Shown here: positions 1-8,932 of the stretch, piece after piece
Position numbering within the stretch: position 1 is the stretch's first letter
Layout of the letters: each line of letters begins with the position of its first letter
Assembly (NCBI RefSeq): GCF_006265095.1
Contig: NZ_VCNK01000034.1
Location: 1 to 61,505 of the forward strand
Length of the DNA: 61,505 nucleotides
Source: Phaeobacter sp. B1627
GTDB taxonomy: Bacteria; Pseudomonadota; Alphaproteobacteria; Rhodobacterales; Rhodobacteraceae
Direction of reading: 5' to 3'
Program-made: the position numbers and the translations under genes
The notes under the pieces: generated by a model
The model's database searches: none
What the model was told of the DNA's origin: nothing
The model's input: only the letters and a program-made list of their open reading frames with translations

Positions 1-288
1 AAAATACCCGCAACCCCTTTTTTTGACGTTTGTGTAAAAATCCAAATCCCCGCGCAAAAAGTGATCAATAACAATACACTGAATGTGATTTCATTCGCGC
101 GCCGGAACATTTTCGGCCCTTGTAGGCTTGGATGCCACGTCTTTGAATCGTGGGTTGGATGACCTGATTTCAATATCTGGTGGCCGAATGCTCGCGGAGC
201 ACAAGTCGGGAGTACCGTTTTCGAGTCGGGCACCCTGTGAAATGCGGGACATTGCGTGATTCCTCGAGCGACGAGTCGCAAAAAGAGG
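1..288. other. Intergenic region at window edge, no gene recognised
   Basis: The first 288 bases are relatively AT-rich for this window and carry no convincing open reading frame on either strand. The segment lies downstream of the minus-strand reductive dehalogenase and probably contains regulatory sequence of a gene beyond the left edge. I see no clear hairpin terminator for the dehalogenase. Confidence 0.4.
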
Positions 289-3200
289 TCACAGATCGAT
301 CTCCAGAACCCCGTCGGGTTCAGCCGCCCGTGATTTACACAAGATGATCTCGTCCGCCTGCTGCGCCTTGGATAAAACAAAGTCGCGGTGCTCGACTTCG
401 CCGGACAGGACATGGCATTTACACACCCCGCATATCCCGTCTGCACATTTCACATCCACGCTAATCCCATGCGCCTGCAGTGCCTCTGATGCCGTCTGGT
501 CGGCGCGGACGGGAATTTCGCGGCCAGAGCGCCTGAGCCGGAGAGTGAAAGCATGGTTTTCGAGGTCAGGCTGCTCCGGAACAGCGAAATATTCCCGGCT
601 GCAGGCCTCGTCAGGGTAACCTGCCGCACGGGCGGCATCCATAACGGCCTCCATGTAGGGGGCAGCGCCACAGGTGTAGACGCGGCGACCGGGTTCATAT
701 CGGCTCAGGATGTCCTCAAATTTGGCGCGGGTGCCTTCGCTGGAGATGTGCACCCGGACCCGGTCGGCCCAAGGTGCGGACGCCAGATCATTGAGAAAGC
801 CGCCACTGTCTCGGGAGGAAATGGAATAGTGCAGCTCGAAGGGACGGGACAGACTATAGAGCCGGTGCGCCATGGCGATCATCGGAGTGATCCCGATGCC
901 GCCCCCCATCAGGAACGACTTGCTTGCCGCTTCGTCCAGCGGGAAGTGATTGATCGGCTGAGAGATGAAAATCCGGCGACCTTCGGTAAAAATTCGCTGC
1001 AGGAGCTTCGAGCCCCCGCGCCCGGCCTCTTCGCACAGCACACCGATCTCATAACGTGTGCGGTCGGCAGGGTTGCCCGACAGAGAATACTGGCGCAGGA
1101 ACTCCGGCGCCACCACAATGTCGATATGGGCACCGGCCGTCCAGGCGGGCAGCTCACCGCCGTCGATGGCGCGGAATTCATACTTGGTGATCCCTGCCGC
1201 CATCATTTCGACCTTTGAAACCAAGACCTGCAGCACCGGGCTTGCGCGGTCATTGCGGTATCGGTGATCCCAAGTGCCACTCTCCCCGCGGGCGCGGCGC
1301 GCCTGATAGTCCCCGGCGGTCACCATCGCCTGATAGGCCATGATCCCGGCCTCGCGATCCATCGGGAACGGATAGGGATAGGGGTGCGGCGCAAGGTTGG
1401 CCGGATAGACCGCCAGCGTCTGATCGCGGTATTGCAAATCAAGGTCCTTCGCCAGACGGCGGTGATTCACCGGGTGGCGGGTCGGGCGATATGCACCATC
1501 CTCCTGCAGTTCCAGATCCCACCACCACTTCTTGGCCGGGTTCATTTCGCCATGCCCCAGCGCATCATCAAGCCGCGCCAAGGCAGGCGCCGCCTTTGGC
1601 AATGTCATCGCGGCCCAGCGAAAGGGCTTTTCGGCAAAAAGTCCCTCAAGGTTCCAGGGACAGGTCTTCATACAGCGACCACACATCGCACCGCCCGGCG
1701 TGGTGATCCGGTAGGTTGTGCATTTCTGACTGTCCGACTTCCAGATTTCATATCCGTTGAACATCAGTTTCGGCCCGGCGGTAATCGCGCCCGCCGGGCA
1801 TTCACGGGCACATTTGTTGCAGGCCTGACAAAACGCCTGCAGGCCAAAGTCGATGGGCTTGTCATGCGCCAGGGGCATGTCGGTGGTCACCACGCCGGAT
1901 TTCAGGCGCGGGCCGAGAAAGGGATTGAGGATCACTTCGCCAATACGGGACACTTCGCCCAGCCCCGACAACAACAGAAGCGGAGGCTGCAAAACCTCGC
2001 CATCCATGACCGTGTGTGCCTTTGCTTTGTAGCCAAGATTTCGGATCTGCCTGGCAATGACGCCGCCCAGGAGGGAAAACCGCAGGTAGGCGCGCATGGA
2101 TTGCGCCACTGCGATCCAGTCATCGCCGGATGTGCCCTCGGTGGTGTCGAACCCCTGATCTATGATCATCGAAATCGCATGCGGCTGGTCTGGTACGATC
2201 GGAGCGCCGGTGGCGTCGTGACTGTACCAGGTCCAGTCCGGGCAGCGGCTGATCCCGACAGCATCCACCCCAAGCCAATAGGAGGCCGCTTTGACCGACA
2301 GCGCATTGCGCGCGGGATCCACAGGGCGCGCTCCTGCAGCGGGGACTCCATCCTGCAGCAGGACAAAGGCGCCCAGCATGCGGCGCTGCGCCATTGAGGG
2401 GGCCGCCTTCCGCACATAATGGCCACCGGTGGCGGCCTTTTGATTGGCCGGCCCCATATCCCCGAATTGAGCGCGCGCGAACATATCGGTGCGCTTGGGC
2501 ACGCGGGCGACACGCGCCTCGTCGATATAGGTGGTCGGAACATCGACCCGCTTCAGGGTCTCAAACGGATGCGGCCCGTCACAGAACGCACGTTTTTCAT
2601 AGGGGTCGCCGTTCAAGGCCGAGCGCGGGGCGCCGGATCCGATCCACCAGCGCAGATCACGCCCCTTGTGCCCTGGTTGCTGCGACAGCGGTGCAAGAGG
2701 GCGGTCCTCGGCGAGATCCAGATCAGTGGTGACGACCGCAAGGCCAAAGCGGGTACCGAGATAGGGCGCCACCAGCTTTCCCTCCTCGACACGGGCAATC
2801 CCGGCAGCCACAGCCAGCCGGTTCAGATCCACGTCCGACGATGTGCCTGTATGCGCCTTTGCATCCCAACCGAGCAACCTGATGTAATTGGCGATGACCA
2901 CTGCGGTCTCTGCGCTGCGCAGGCAGGCACGATGGGTTTCCGCACCCCTGATCCACTCACAGCCCTCTTCTTCGGCCCTTGGGGACCGAGGCGTCTCGTA
3001 CAGAAATACGATTGCGTGTTTATGCGCCCCGATCGTCGTGGGCGGCGCCTGCAGAGCATCTTTGAGGTCGGCCATGATCACATCGATGCCGGAGGCCAGC
3101 GTCTTGGTCTGACGTGATCTGAGATCCTCTGCCAGTCGATCGATATCCGGGTTGCGCCAGGGGACCGACAGGCGCGCGCCTTCATCCATCGGGCCAATCC

Positions 3201-3501
3201 CGACCATGGCGGCATCCGCGAAATAGCCGAAGGCCTTGATATGATCGGACCGTTCCCGCAGGTCCTCGGGCACCTCGGCCCGCGCCCCATTCACCAACCC
3301 ATCCCGGATGGCATCCATCATCGCCTGATATTCACACATGGCGTTGACAATATTCGCGGGCTGGTCGGGCTTGCGGAAACTCAATGGCTCGGCCGAAGGC
3401 ACATCCGACATATCCACCCGCGCCAGACGTTTGAGCCGCTCCAGCGGAAATGGCCCCAGAGGCACAGGCCGGTGCCTGGAGGAAAAGAAACGTAGGGACA
3501 T
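289..3501 (-). CDS. Self-sufficient reductive dehalogenase fused to FMN/NAD(P)H reductase and 2Fe-2S ferredoxin
   Basis: The 1070-residue protein combines a cobalamin-dependent reductive dehalogenase with a phthalate-dioxygenase-reductase-like module, the architecture known from catabolic enzymes of aerobes such as BhbA (Comamonas) and NpRdhA (Nitratireductor). Visible parts are: an N-terminal RDase-like half (about 90-280) that looks like a degenerate copy of the catalytic part; the catalytic part (about 370-550) with Tyr426 in WTWYSH and Lys492/494 in GYKAKAH as candidate active-site residues; a 4Fe-4S motif C558/C561/C564/C568; a second with C594/C607/C610/C614; an RQYSLSG flavin motif near 803; a GGGIGITPM nucleotide motif near 867; and a plant-type 2Fe-2S site C1019/C1024/C1027/C1055. 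There is no Tat signal and no rdhB anchor gene, so it should be cytoplasmic and draw electrons directly from NAD(P)H. The start at 3501 was chosen for the AGGAGA ribosome site just upstream; the frame stays open further but looks non-coding. The halogenated substrate cannot be read from sequence. Confidence 0.9.
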   Translation of the reverse strand: MSLRFFSSRHRPVPLGPFPLERLKRLARVDMSDVPSAEPLSFRKPDQPANIVNAMCEYQAMMDAIRDGLVNGARAEVPEDLRERSDHIKAFGYFADAAMVGIGPMDEGARLSVPWRNPDIDRLAEDLRSRQTKTLASGIDVIMADLKDALQAPPTTIGAHKHAIVFLYETPRSPRAEEEGCEWIRGAETHRACLRSAETAVVIANYIRLLGWDAKAHTGTSSDVDLNRLAVAAGIARVEEGKLVAPYLGTRFGLAVVTTDLDLAEDRPLAPLSQQPGHKGRDLRWWIGSGAPRSALNGDPYEKRAFCDGPHPFETLKRVDVPTTYIDEARVARVPKRTDMFARAQFGDMGPANQKAATGGHYVRKAAPSMAQRRMLGAFVLLQDGVPAAGARPVDPARNALSVKAASYWLGVDAVGISRCPDWTWYSHDATGAPIVPDQPHAISMIIDQGFDTTEGTSGDDWIAVAQSMRAYLRFSLLGGVIARQIRNLGYKAKAHTVMDGEVLQPPLLLLSGLGEVSRIGEVILNPFLGPRLKSGVVTTDMPLAHDKPIDFGLQAFCQACNKCARECPAGAITAGPKLMFNGYEIWKSDSQKCTTYRITTPGGAMCGRCMKTCPWNLEGLFAEKPFRWAAMTLPKAAPALARLDDALGHGEMNPAKKWWWDLELQEDGAYRPTRHPVNHRRLAKDLDLQYRDQTLAVYPANLAPHPYPYPFPMDREAGIMAYQAMVTAGDYQARRARGESGTWDHRYRNDRASPVLQVLVSKVEMMAAGITKYEFRAIDGGELPAWTAGAHIDIVVAPEFLRQYSLSGNPADRTRYEIGVLCEEAGRGGSKLLQRIFTEGRRIFISQPINHFPLDEAASKSFLMGGGIGITPMIAMAHRLYSLSRPFELHYSISSRDSGGFLNDLASAPWADRVRVHISSEGTRAKFEDILSRYEPGRRVYTCGAAPYMEAVMDAARAAGYPDEACSREYFAVPEQPDLENHAFTLRLRRSGREIPVRADQTASEALQAHGISVDVKCADGICGVCKCHVLSGEVEHRDFVLSKAQQADEIILCKSRAAEPDGVLEIDL

Positions 3502-3890
3502 GCTGGCTCTCCTGCTCGCGGACCTGACTGTGGCCTGACGCCATAGTCTAGCGGGCTGCAACAGCGCCCATAGGAAAACACCAGCCGCATGCCATAGAGT
3601 GGCACGCGCAGGCAGAGCCCGGCGCTGGCGCGCATCCCCGCTCGACATCGCGGCACAGCAGCATACTCCCCACCCCGAAGATGCTGGTCCGCCCGGCCGC
3701 CTATCGGTCAAGCATCGGGAATTAAAATGTCCAAAGCGCAAAATCGGACGTACAACAGTGTGATTACGCAACAATCGCCGTGACAGCGCGTTACGTAGAA
3801 AATTAGCTTCCGTTTCGACGGAGCTTTGTCGGAAAGTCGTATAAAGACAAACGGTGCCGTTTACCGAACTCAGAAAATTCAAGGACTCGC
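3502..3890. promoter_or_regulatory. Divergent promoter region between reductive dehalogenase and RND genes
   Basis: This 389-base intergenic stretch must hold promoters for both divergent units. On the plus strand a TATAAA hexamer (3840-3845) is followed by a 14-base palindrome, AAACGG-TG-CCGTTT (3849-3862), about 28 bases before the efflux start codon. A palindrome just after a -10 element is a typical repressor operator position. No regulator gene lies next to either unit, so the cognate factor is unknown. No good -35 is visible. Confidence 0.45.
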
Positions 3891-5102
3891 ATGGCCTACT
3901 CGCTGCATCCCCTGCCCTCCACTCTGAACCGGATCTGCGCGGGGGCGCTGGTCCCGTGCCTGAGCCTGTGTCTGTGCCTGAGCCTCTCCCTGCCCGCCCA
4001 AGCCCAGCAAAGGCCGGGGGCCCAGGGACCACTGACCGCCGGTGTCATCACGCTCGAAGAAGCGCAAGTGCCATACACCGTCACCCTGCCGGGGCGTGCC
4101 GTCGCATTTGAAGAAGTCGACATCCGCCCCCGCGTTGGCGGAACCATCAGCGAGATCCTGTATGAACCCGGCCGCCAGGTTCAAAAGGGCGACCTTTTGT
4201 TCCGCATCGAAGGCGACACCTTCGAAGTTGACGTCGAAGCCGCAGAAGCGGAAGTGGCCCGTGCCGAAGCCGCCGTGACCGCATCCGAGGCAACGCAATC
4301 GCGCTATGAGCGGCTGCAAGGTACCGGCGTCACCATCGAAGATCTGGAAACCGCCCGCGTTGCCGTGCTGCAGAACAAGGCAGAACTCAGCAGCGCACGC
4401 GCCGCGTTGAAGCTGGCCCAGCTTGATCTGGAACGCACCGAGATCCGCAGCCCGATCACGGGGGTCGCTGCGGTTGCCAATATCTCGGCCGGAGCGATCG
4501 TGACCGCCAACCAATCGGATGCGCTGACCACCGTGACCCGGCTGGACCCGATTTATGTCGACGTCGAAGAATCCAGCAAGCGCATTGCCGAGGTCCGGGC
4601 CCTTGCGGAAGGTGGCACGCTTCAGCGGGGTGATGACCTTGATCTGAGCCTGCAGCTTGAGACCGGCGCGCAATATGCCCAGAAAGGCACGCTGGCCGCC
4701 CCGGGCACGCAGGTGTCGACCACCACCGGAACATTCGAGTTCCGCATCCGGTTTGACAATCCCGAGCGCAGGATCCTGCCGGGACAATTCCTGCGCGTCG
4801 AAGTCGCCTTGGGAACAACCCGCGCCGTGCTTGTGCCGCAAGGCGCAACTACGCGTTCGGCAGAGGGGATACTCACGGCGTTTGTGGCCGCCGACGGCAA
4901 AGCAGAGAAACGCGAACTGACTGAACGTGGCAGCTATCAAAACGCATGGATTGTGACCGAAGGCGTATCAGCCGGTGAATTGCTGATCGTCGACGGGCTG
5001 ATATCCTTACGCGATGGCGCCGACGTGACGACCACGCCGGTGACCATTTCGGAGACGGGAATCGTTTCCGATCTGCCCGCCGCCACGAACGACGAGGGCT
5101 GA
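3891..5102 (+). CDS. RND efflux periplasmic adaptor subunit
   Basis: This 403-residue HlyD/AcrA-family membrane fusion protein would link the inner-membrane RND pump encoded immediately downstream to an outer-membrane channel. It begins with a hydrophobic signal sequence (about 15-38, ending at AQAQ), followed by the lipoyl/barrel-sandwich region (VDIRPRVGGTISEILYEPG, about 82-100), an alanine/glutamate-rich alpha-helical hairpin (about 118-185), the second lipoyl half (IRSPITGVAAVANISAG), a beta-barrel and a membrane-proximal domain. There is no lipobox cysteine, so it is probably not a lipoprotein. It is transcribed divergently from the reductive dehalogenase; an association with halo-organic export is only a guess. 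No outer-membrane factor gene is adjacent. Confidence 0.93.
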   Translation: MAYSLHPLPSTLNRICAGALVPCLSLCLCLSLSLPAQAQQRPGAQGPLTAGVITLEEAQVPYTVTLPGRAVAFEEVDIRPRVGGTISEILYEPGRQVQKGDLLFRIEGDTFEVDVEAAEAEVARAEAAVTASEATQSRYERLQGTGVTIEDLETARVAVLQNKAELSSARAALKLAQLDLERTEIRSPITGVAAVANISAGAIVTANQSDALTTVTRLDPIYVDVEESSKRIAEVRALAEGGTLQRGDDLDLSLQLETGAQYAQKGTLAAPGTQVSTTTGTFEFRIRFDNPERRILPGQFLRVEVALGTTRAVLVPQGATTRSAEGILTAFVAADGKAEKRELTERGSYQNAWIVTEGVSAGELLIVDGLISLRDGADVTTTPVTISETGIVSDLPAATNDEG

Positions 5103-5105
5103 TCG

Positions 5106-8100
5106 ATGGGAATATTCTTTATCCAGCGCCCGGTTTTCGCCTGGGTGCTCGCTCTCATGACCATGCTGCTTGGTGCCTGGTCCGTCTATTCCCTGCCGGT
5201 CGCGCAGTATCCCGAGATCGCGCCGACCACGGTGCGGGTATCTGCCAGCTACAAGGGCGCGACCGCCGCCGCGGTGGAGAATTCCGTAACCCGCGTGATC
5301 GAGGACGCGATGACCGGGCTGGACGGTATGATATATATGACGGCCCGTTCCTCTCAGGGGTCTTCCTCGCTGTCGATTACCTTCGACGAAAGCGTCGAGC
5401 CGGTGGACGCACAGAACGAGATCCAGACCAAGATTTCTCAGATTGAAAGCCAGCTCCCGACGGCAGTACGCACGCAGGGTGTCAGCGTCTCACGCTCTTC
5501 CTCCTCCATCCTGATGGTGGGCGCCATCGTCGCTGACGATGACACCTACTCGACCGTCCAGCTGGGCAATATTCTGTCAGAGCAGGTCGAAGGCGCGATT
5601 CAGCGCACCGAAGGTGTCGGCGGCGTCAATGTCTTTGGCTCCGGCTACGCCATGCGGGTGTGGTTGGATCCGATAGCATTGGCGAGATTTCAACTCACGC
5701 CTCAGGATGTTGTCAGCGCGGTAGAGGAGCAGAATACGACTGTCTCGGTTGGCTCGCTTGGCAGCCAGCCGACCCTTGCCGGGCAGCAATTCAACGCCAC
5801 GATCACCGCCCAGAGTCAGATGACCTCTGTCGGAGAATTCGAGCAGATCCTGCTGAAGGCGGATGAGAGCGGCGGCGTGGTCCGCCTCGGTGACGTGGCC
5901 CGGGTGGAGATCGGCCAGGAAAGCTATGGCGGAGACTCGCGGTTCTCCGGCAAGAACGCCACCGGATTTGGCGTCAACCTCGCCACTGGCGCAAATGCCG
6001 TGGATACTGCGGCAGCGGTTCGGGACACGCTGAACCGGCTGGAGCCTTCGCTGCCGGATGGGGTTCGCTTCGAGGTCGCCTATGACACCTCGCCCTTCGT
6101 CGAACTCTCTATCGAGCAGGTCTATCATACGCTGCTGGAAGCGGTGGTCCTCGTTTTCCTCGTGCTGCTTCTCTTCCTGCAGAGCTGGCGCGCGACCCTG
6201 ATCCCGCTGATCGCGATCCCGGTGGTTCTTCTGGGCACATTCGCGGTCTTGTCCGTGGGGGGCTTGAGCATCAACACGTTGACAATGTTCGCAATGGTAC
6301 TGGCCATCGGCCTGTTGGTCGATGATGCAATCGTTGTGGTGGAAAACGTCGAGCGCCTGATGGAGGACGAGGGCATGTCAGCCCTCGAAGCCACCCGGAC
6401 AAGCATGGCGCAAATCACCTCGGCCCTATTGGGAATAAACGTCGTCCTGGCAGCGGTTTTCCTGCCGATGGCGTTCTTTGGCGGCTCCACCGGGGTCATC
6501 TACCGTCAGTTCTCGATCACCATGGTGTCGGCCATGTCGCTGTCGTTGCTGGTTGCGATCATCCTGTCGCCACCGATGTCTGCCCGCCTGTTGCGCCCCA
6601 AAGACGGGCCGCCCCGCTTTGTTCCGTTTCGCTGGTTCAACAGCCTTGTGACGCGGGCAACCGCCGGATACGGCGCCGGCGTCAAAGGCAGCCTGCGGCT
6701 TCCGATCCTGATGCCCGTGCTGCTGGTCGCCGTTCTCGCCGGGGCATGGGTTGTCAATCAGCGCCTGACCTCTTCGTTCATTCCGACAGAAGATCAGGGC
6801 GTCCTGATGACCATGGTTACCCTGCCCGAAGGCGCGACAACGGCCCAAACGACAGCCACAGTTGAGAAAATCGAGGCGTATTTCCTTGGCGAAGAACCGG
6901 AAGCTGTCCAAAGCACCTTTGCCGCCCTGGGGTTCGGATTTTCCGGAAGCGGGCAGAACCGTGCCATGGTGTTCGTAAAACTGAAGAGCTTTGACGAGCG
7001 CGACGGACAGCCGGACCTGGCTGCCGACCAGGTCGCTCAGCGCGCCAATATGGCCTTTCGTCAACTGCGCGACGGTCAGATCTTTGTCATGCAGCCCCCG
7101 GCGATCCGGGGCCTTGGGAACAGCGGCGGCTTTGAAATGTATCTGGTTGACCAATCGGGTGCCGGCTCCGATGCCCTGCAAGCCGCCGCCGAGCAATTGA
7201 TCGCAGCGGCCGGGCAAAGCGACAAGCTCATCAACCTGAGCAGCAACGGCACCGAGGAGGACAGCGCGCTGAAGCTCTCGATCGATCGCGCCAAGGCCGA
7301 AAGCTTTGGCCTGACGCTTTCGGAGGTGAACGGGATGCTCTCGGTCATCTTCGCAGGCTCCGAAGTCAATGATTTCGAGCTCGGGGCGGGGCTGCGCCCT
7401 GTGATTGTTCAGGGCGAAGCTGCCAGCAGGATGCAAACCGAAGACGTCTTTGACTGGTACGCCCGCAACGCGAAGGGTGAAATGGTGCCTTTCTCGGCCT
7501 TTATGTCGACCTCATGGGAGCCGGTCGCACCGACACTGGAGCGCTACGACGGGACTTCCGCGCTTCAGATTTCCGGCTCGCCGGGGGCCGGATACAGCTC
7601 CGGCGCGGCGATGGCGGAAATGGAATCCCTCGTGGCCGATCTGGACGGCGGATACGCCGCTGCCTGGACAGGGCTCAGCTACCAGGAACGGCAATCTGGC
7701 GATCAGGCACCGATTCTCTATGCGGTGTCGGCGCTGGTGGTCTTTCTGGCGCTGGCCGCCCTTTATGAAAGCTGGTCGATTCCATTGGCAGTGATGCTGG
7801 CAGTGCCCGTCGGCATACTCGGTGCCTTGTTTGCAGCCTGGGTCTTCGGCCAGTCGAACGATGTTTATTTCAAGGTCGGCATGCTGACGACAATCGGCCT
7901 GGCCGCACGAAATGCGATCCTGATCGTGGAGTTCGCAGAAGAATTGCGGCGCAAGGGGCGCAGCATCGCAGAAGCCGCAATCGAGGCATCCCGCCTGCGC
8001 CTGCGACCAATCCTGATGACAGCGCTGACTTTCATCCTTGGTGTGTTGCCCCTCGCCTTGGCAACAGGAGCGGGTGCCGCATCGCAGAACGCCATCGGAA

Positions 8101-8225
8101 TCGGCGTGATCGGCGGCATGGTTGCCTCGACCTTCCTTGGCATTTTCATGGTGCCCGCATTCTACGTCCTGATCATGAGACTCACACGTTCTCTGTCAAA
8201 ACAGGAAGAACGGCAGACCACCTAG
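5106..8225 (+). CDS. RND multidrug efflux permease (AcrB/HAE1 family)
   Basis: The 1039-residue inner-membrane proton/drug antiporter starts three bases after the stop of the adaptor gene, so the two are co-translated. Length and layout match the hydrophobe/amphiphile efflux-1 family: TM1 near residues 10-28, a large periplasmic loop, a TM2-6 block at about 338-490 containing the proton-relay aspartates in the LVDDAIVVVENVER motif (about 403-416), a second periplasmic loop, and a TM8-12 block at about 870-1025. The N-terminal MGIFFIQRPVFAWV is typical of the family. Substrate cannot be inferred from sequence. No TolC-like gene and no regulator accompany the pair. Confidence 0.95.
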   Translation: MGIFFIQRPVFAWVLALMTMLLGAWSVYSLPVAQYPEIAPTTVRVSASYKGATAAAVENSVTRVIEDAMTGLDGMIYMTARSSQGSSSLSITFDESVEPVDAQNEIQTKISQIESQLPTAVRTQGVSVSRSSSSILMVGAIVADDDTYSTVQLGNILSEQVEGAIQRTEGVGGVNVFGSGYAMRVWLDPIALARFQLTPQDVVSAVEEQNTTVSVGSLGSQPTLAGQQFNATITAQSQMTSVGEFEQILLKADESGGVVRLGDVARVEIGQESYGGDSRFSGKNATGFGVNLATGANAVDTAAAVRDTLNRLEPSLPDGVRFEVAYDTSPFVELSIEQVYHTLLEAVVLVFLVLLLFLQSWRATLIPLIAIPVVLLGTFAVLSVGGLSINTLTMFAMVLAIGLLVDDAIVVVENVERLMEDEGMSALEATRTSMAQITSALLGINVVLAAVFLPMAFFGGSTGVIYRQFSITMVSAMSLSLLVAIILSPPMSARLLRPKDGPPRFVPFRWFNSLVTRATAGYGAGVKGSLRLPILMPVLLVAVLAGAWVVNQRLTSSFIPTEDQGVLMTMVTLPEGATTAQTTATVEKIEAYFLGEEPEAVQSTFAALGFGFSGSGQNRAMVFVKLKSFDERDGQPDLAADQVAQRANMAFRQLRDGQIFVMQPPAIRGLGNSGGFEMYLVDQSGAGSDALQAAAEQLIAAAGQSDKLINLSSNGTEEDSALKLSIDRAKAESFGLTLSEVNGMLSVIFAGSEVNDFELGAGLRPVIVQGEAASRMQTEDVFDWYARNAKGEMVPFSAFMSTSWEPVAPTLERYDGTSALQISGSPGAGYSSGAAMAEMESLVADLDGGYAAAWTGLSYQERQSGDQAPILYAVSALVVFLALAALYESWSIPLAVMLAVPVGILGALFAAWVFGQSNDVYFKVGMLTTIGLAARNAILIVEFAEELRRKGRSIAEAAIEASRLRLRPILMTALTFILGVLPLALATGAGAASQNAIGIGVIGGMVASTFLGIFMVPAFYVLIMRLTRSLSKQEERQTT

Positions 8226-8255
8226 GACACACATACTTGAGACACGTATAATCGC

Positions 8256-8280
8256 GGGGCGCCCAGCCAATGGGCGCCCC
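8256..8280 (+). terminator. Hairpin downstream of RND operon
   Basis: A perfect 10-bp stem (GGGGCGCCCA / TGGGCGCCCC) with a five-base loop lies 30 bases after the efflux permease stop codon. No T-run follows, so termination could be inefficient or Rho-assisted. Confidence 0.55.
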
Positions 8281-8464
8281 CTGGTCTGACCGCCGCAGAC
8301 CCGGGCACAGACCCTAGCACAGAGGCAGAACGCCCCCGCCCGGTCAGCCCGGTCAGAACGGCAGACCCACGCGGCATCCCTGCGCCTTTGATACGACACA
8401 AAGGGTGCGACGATTGTTTGCTATCGACACTACTGCGTTCGGAGAGCGCTGTATTTGGGAAAAG

Positions 8465-8541
8465 TGGCGGACCGAGGAGGATTCGAACCCCCGACCCCTT
8501 GATTCGTAGTCAAGTACTCTATCCAGCTGAGCTATCGGTCC
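8465..8541 (-). tRNA. tRNA-Arg(ACG), copy 1
   Basis: Read on the minus strand this 77-base segment has a 7-bp acceptor stem (GGACCGA/TCGGTCC), a D-arm with AGCTCAGCTGGATAGAG, an anticodon loop CTACGAA giving anticodon ACG (read as ICG for CGN arginine codons), a T-arm GGTTCGAATCC and an encoded CCA end. It is identical to the second copy 320 bases away. Confidence 0.97.
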
Positions 8542-8784
8542 ACTGAGCGGCGGTTTAGTGATCCCTGCGGAGAGGCGCAAGTCGAAAAGTGCGGCAGTCC
8601 AAAGATTTTGTGACAGGCAGACGACCAGAAAACTGACACGGCTCTGTGCCACTCTGGAGGTGCCTCTGTCCGGACAGGGTTGTTTGGCCGGACAGAGTTT
8701 TGCCTGCAGAATCACGATAGGCGCAATGGGATAGACCCGTTACGCACCATGCAACAGCCTCTGGTTGCTTATTATTTTAATAAG

Positions 8785-8861
8785 TGGCGGACCGAGGAGG
8801 ATTCGAACCCCCGACCCCTTGATTCGTAGTCAAGTACTCTATCCAGCTGAGCTATCGGTCC
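8785..8861 (-). tRNA. tRNA-Arg(ACG), copy 2
   Basis: This 77-base tRNA gene has the same sequence as copy 1, including the encoded CCA, with anticodon ACG. The identity extends only a few bases into the flanks, and the spacer between the two copies is not repeated. It therefore looks like an older duplication kept uniform by selection or gene conversion. Confidence 0.97.
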
Positions 8862-8932
8862 ACTGAGAGCGGGAACTACCCCCGCGATCACGGCGGCGCA
8901 ACCCCCAAAAAGAAAATAAGTCTCCAAGTTCC

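Noticed and set aside
3502-4032. N-terminal extension of the dehalogenase frame to 4032
   Set aside because: The extra 177 codons overlap the divergent efflux gene, lack family similarity and are preceded by no ribosome site, whereas AGGAGA stands before the ATG at 3501.
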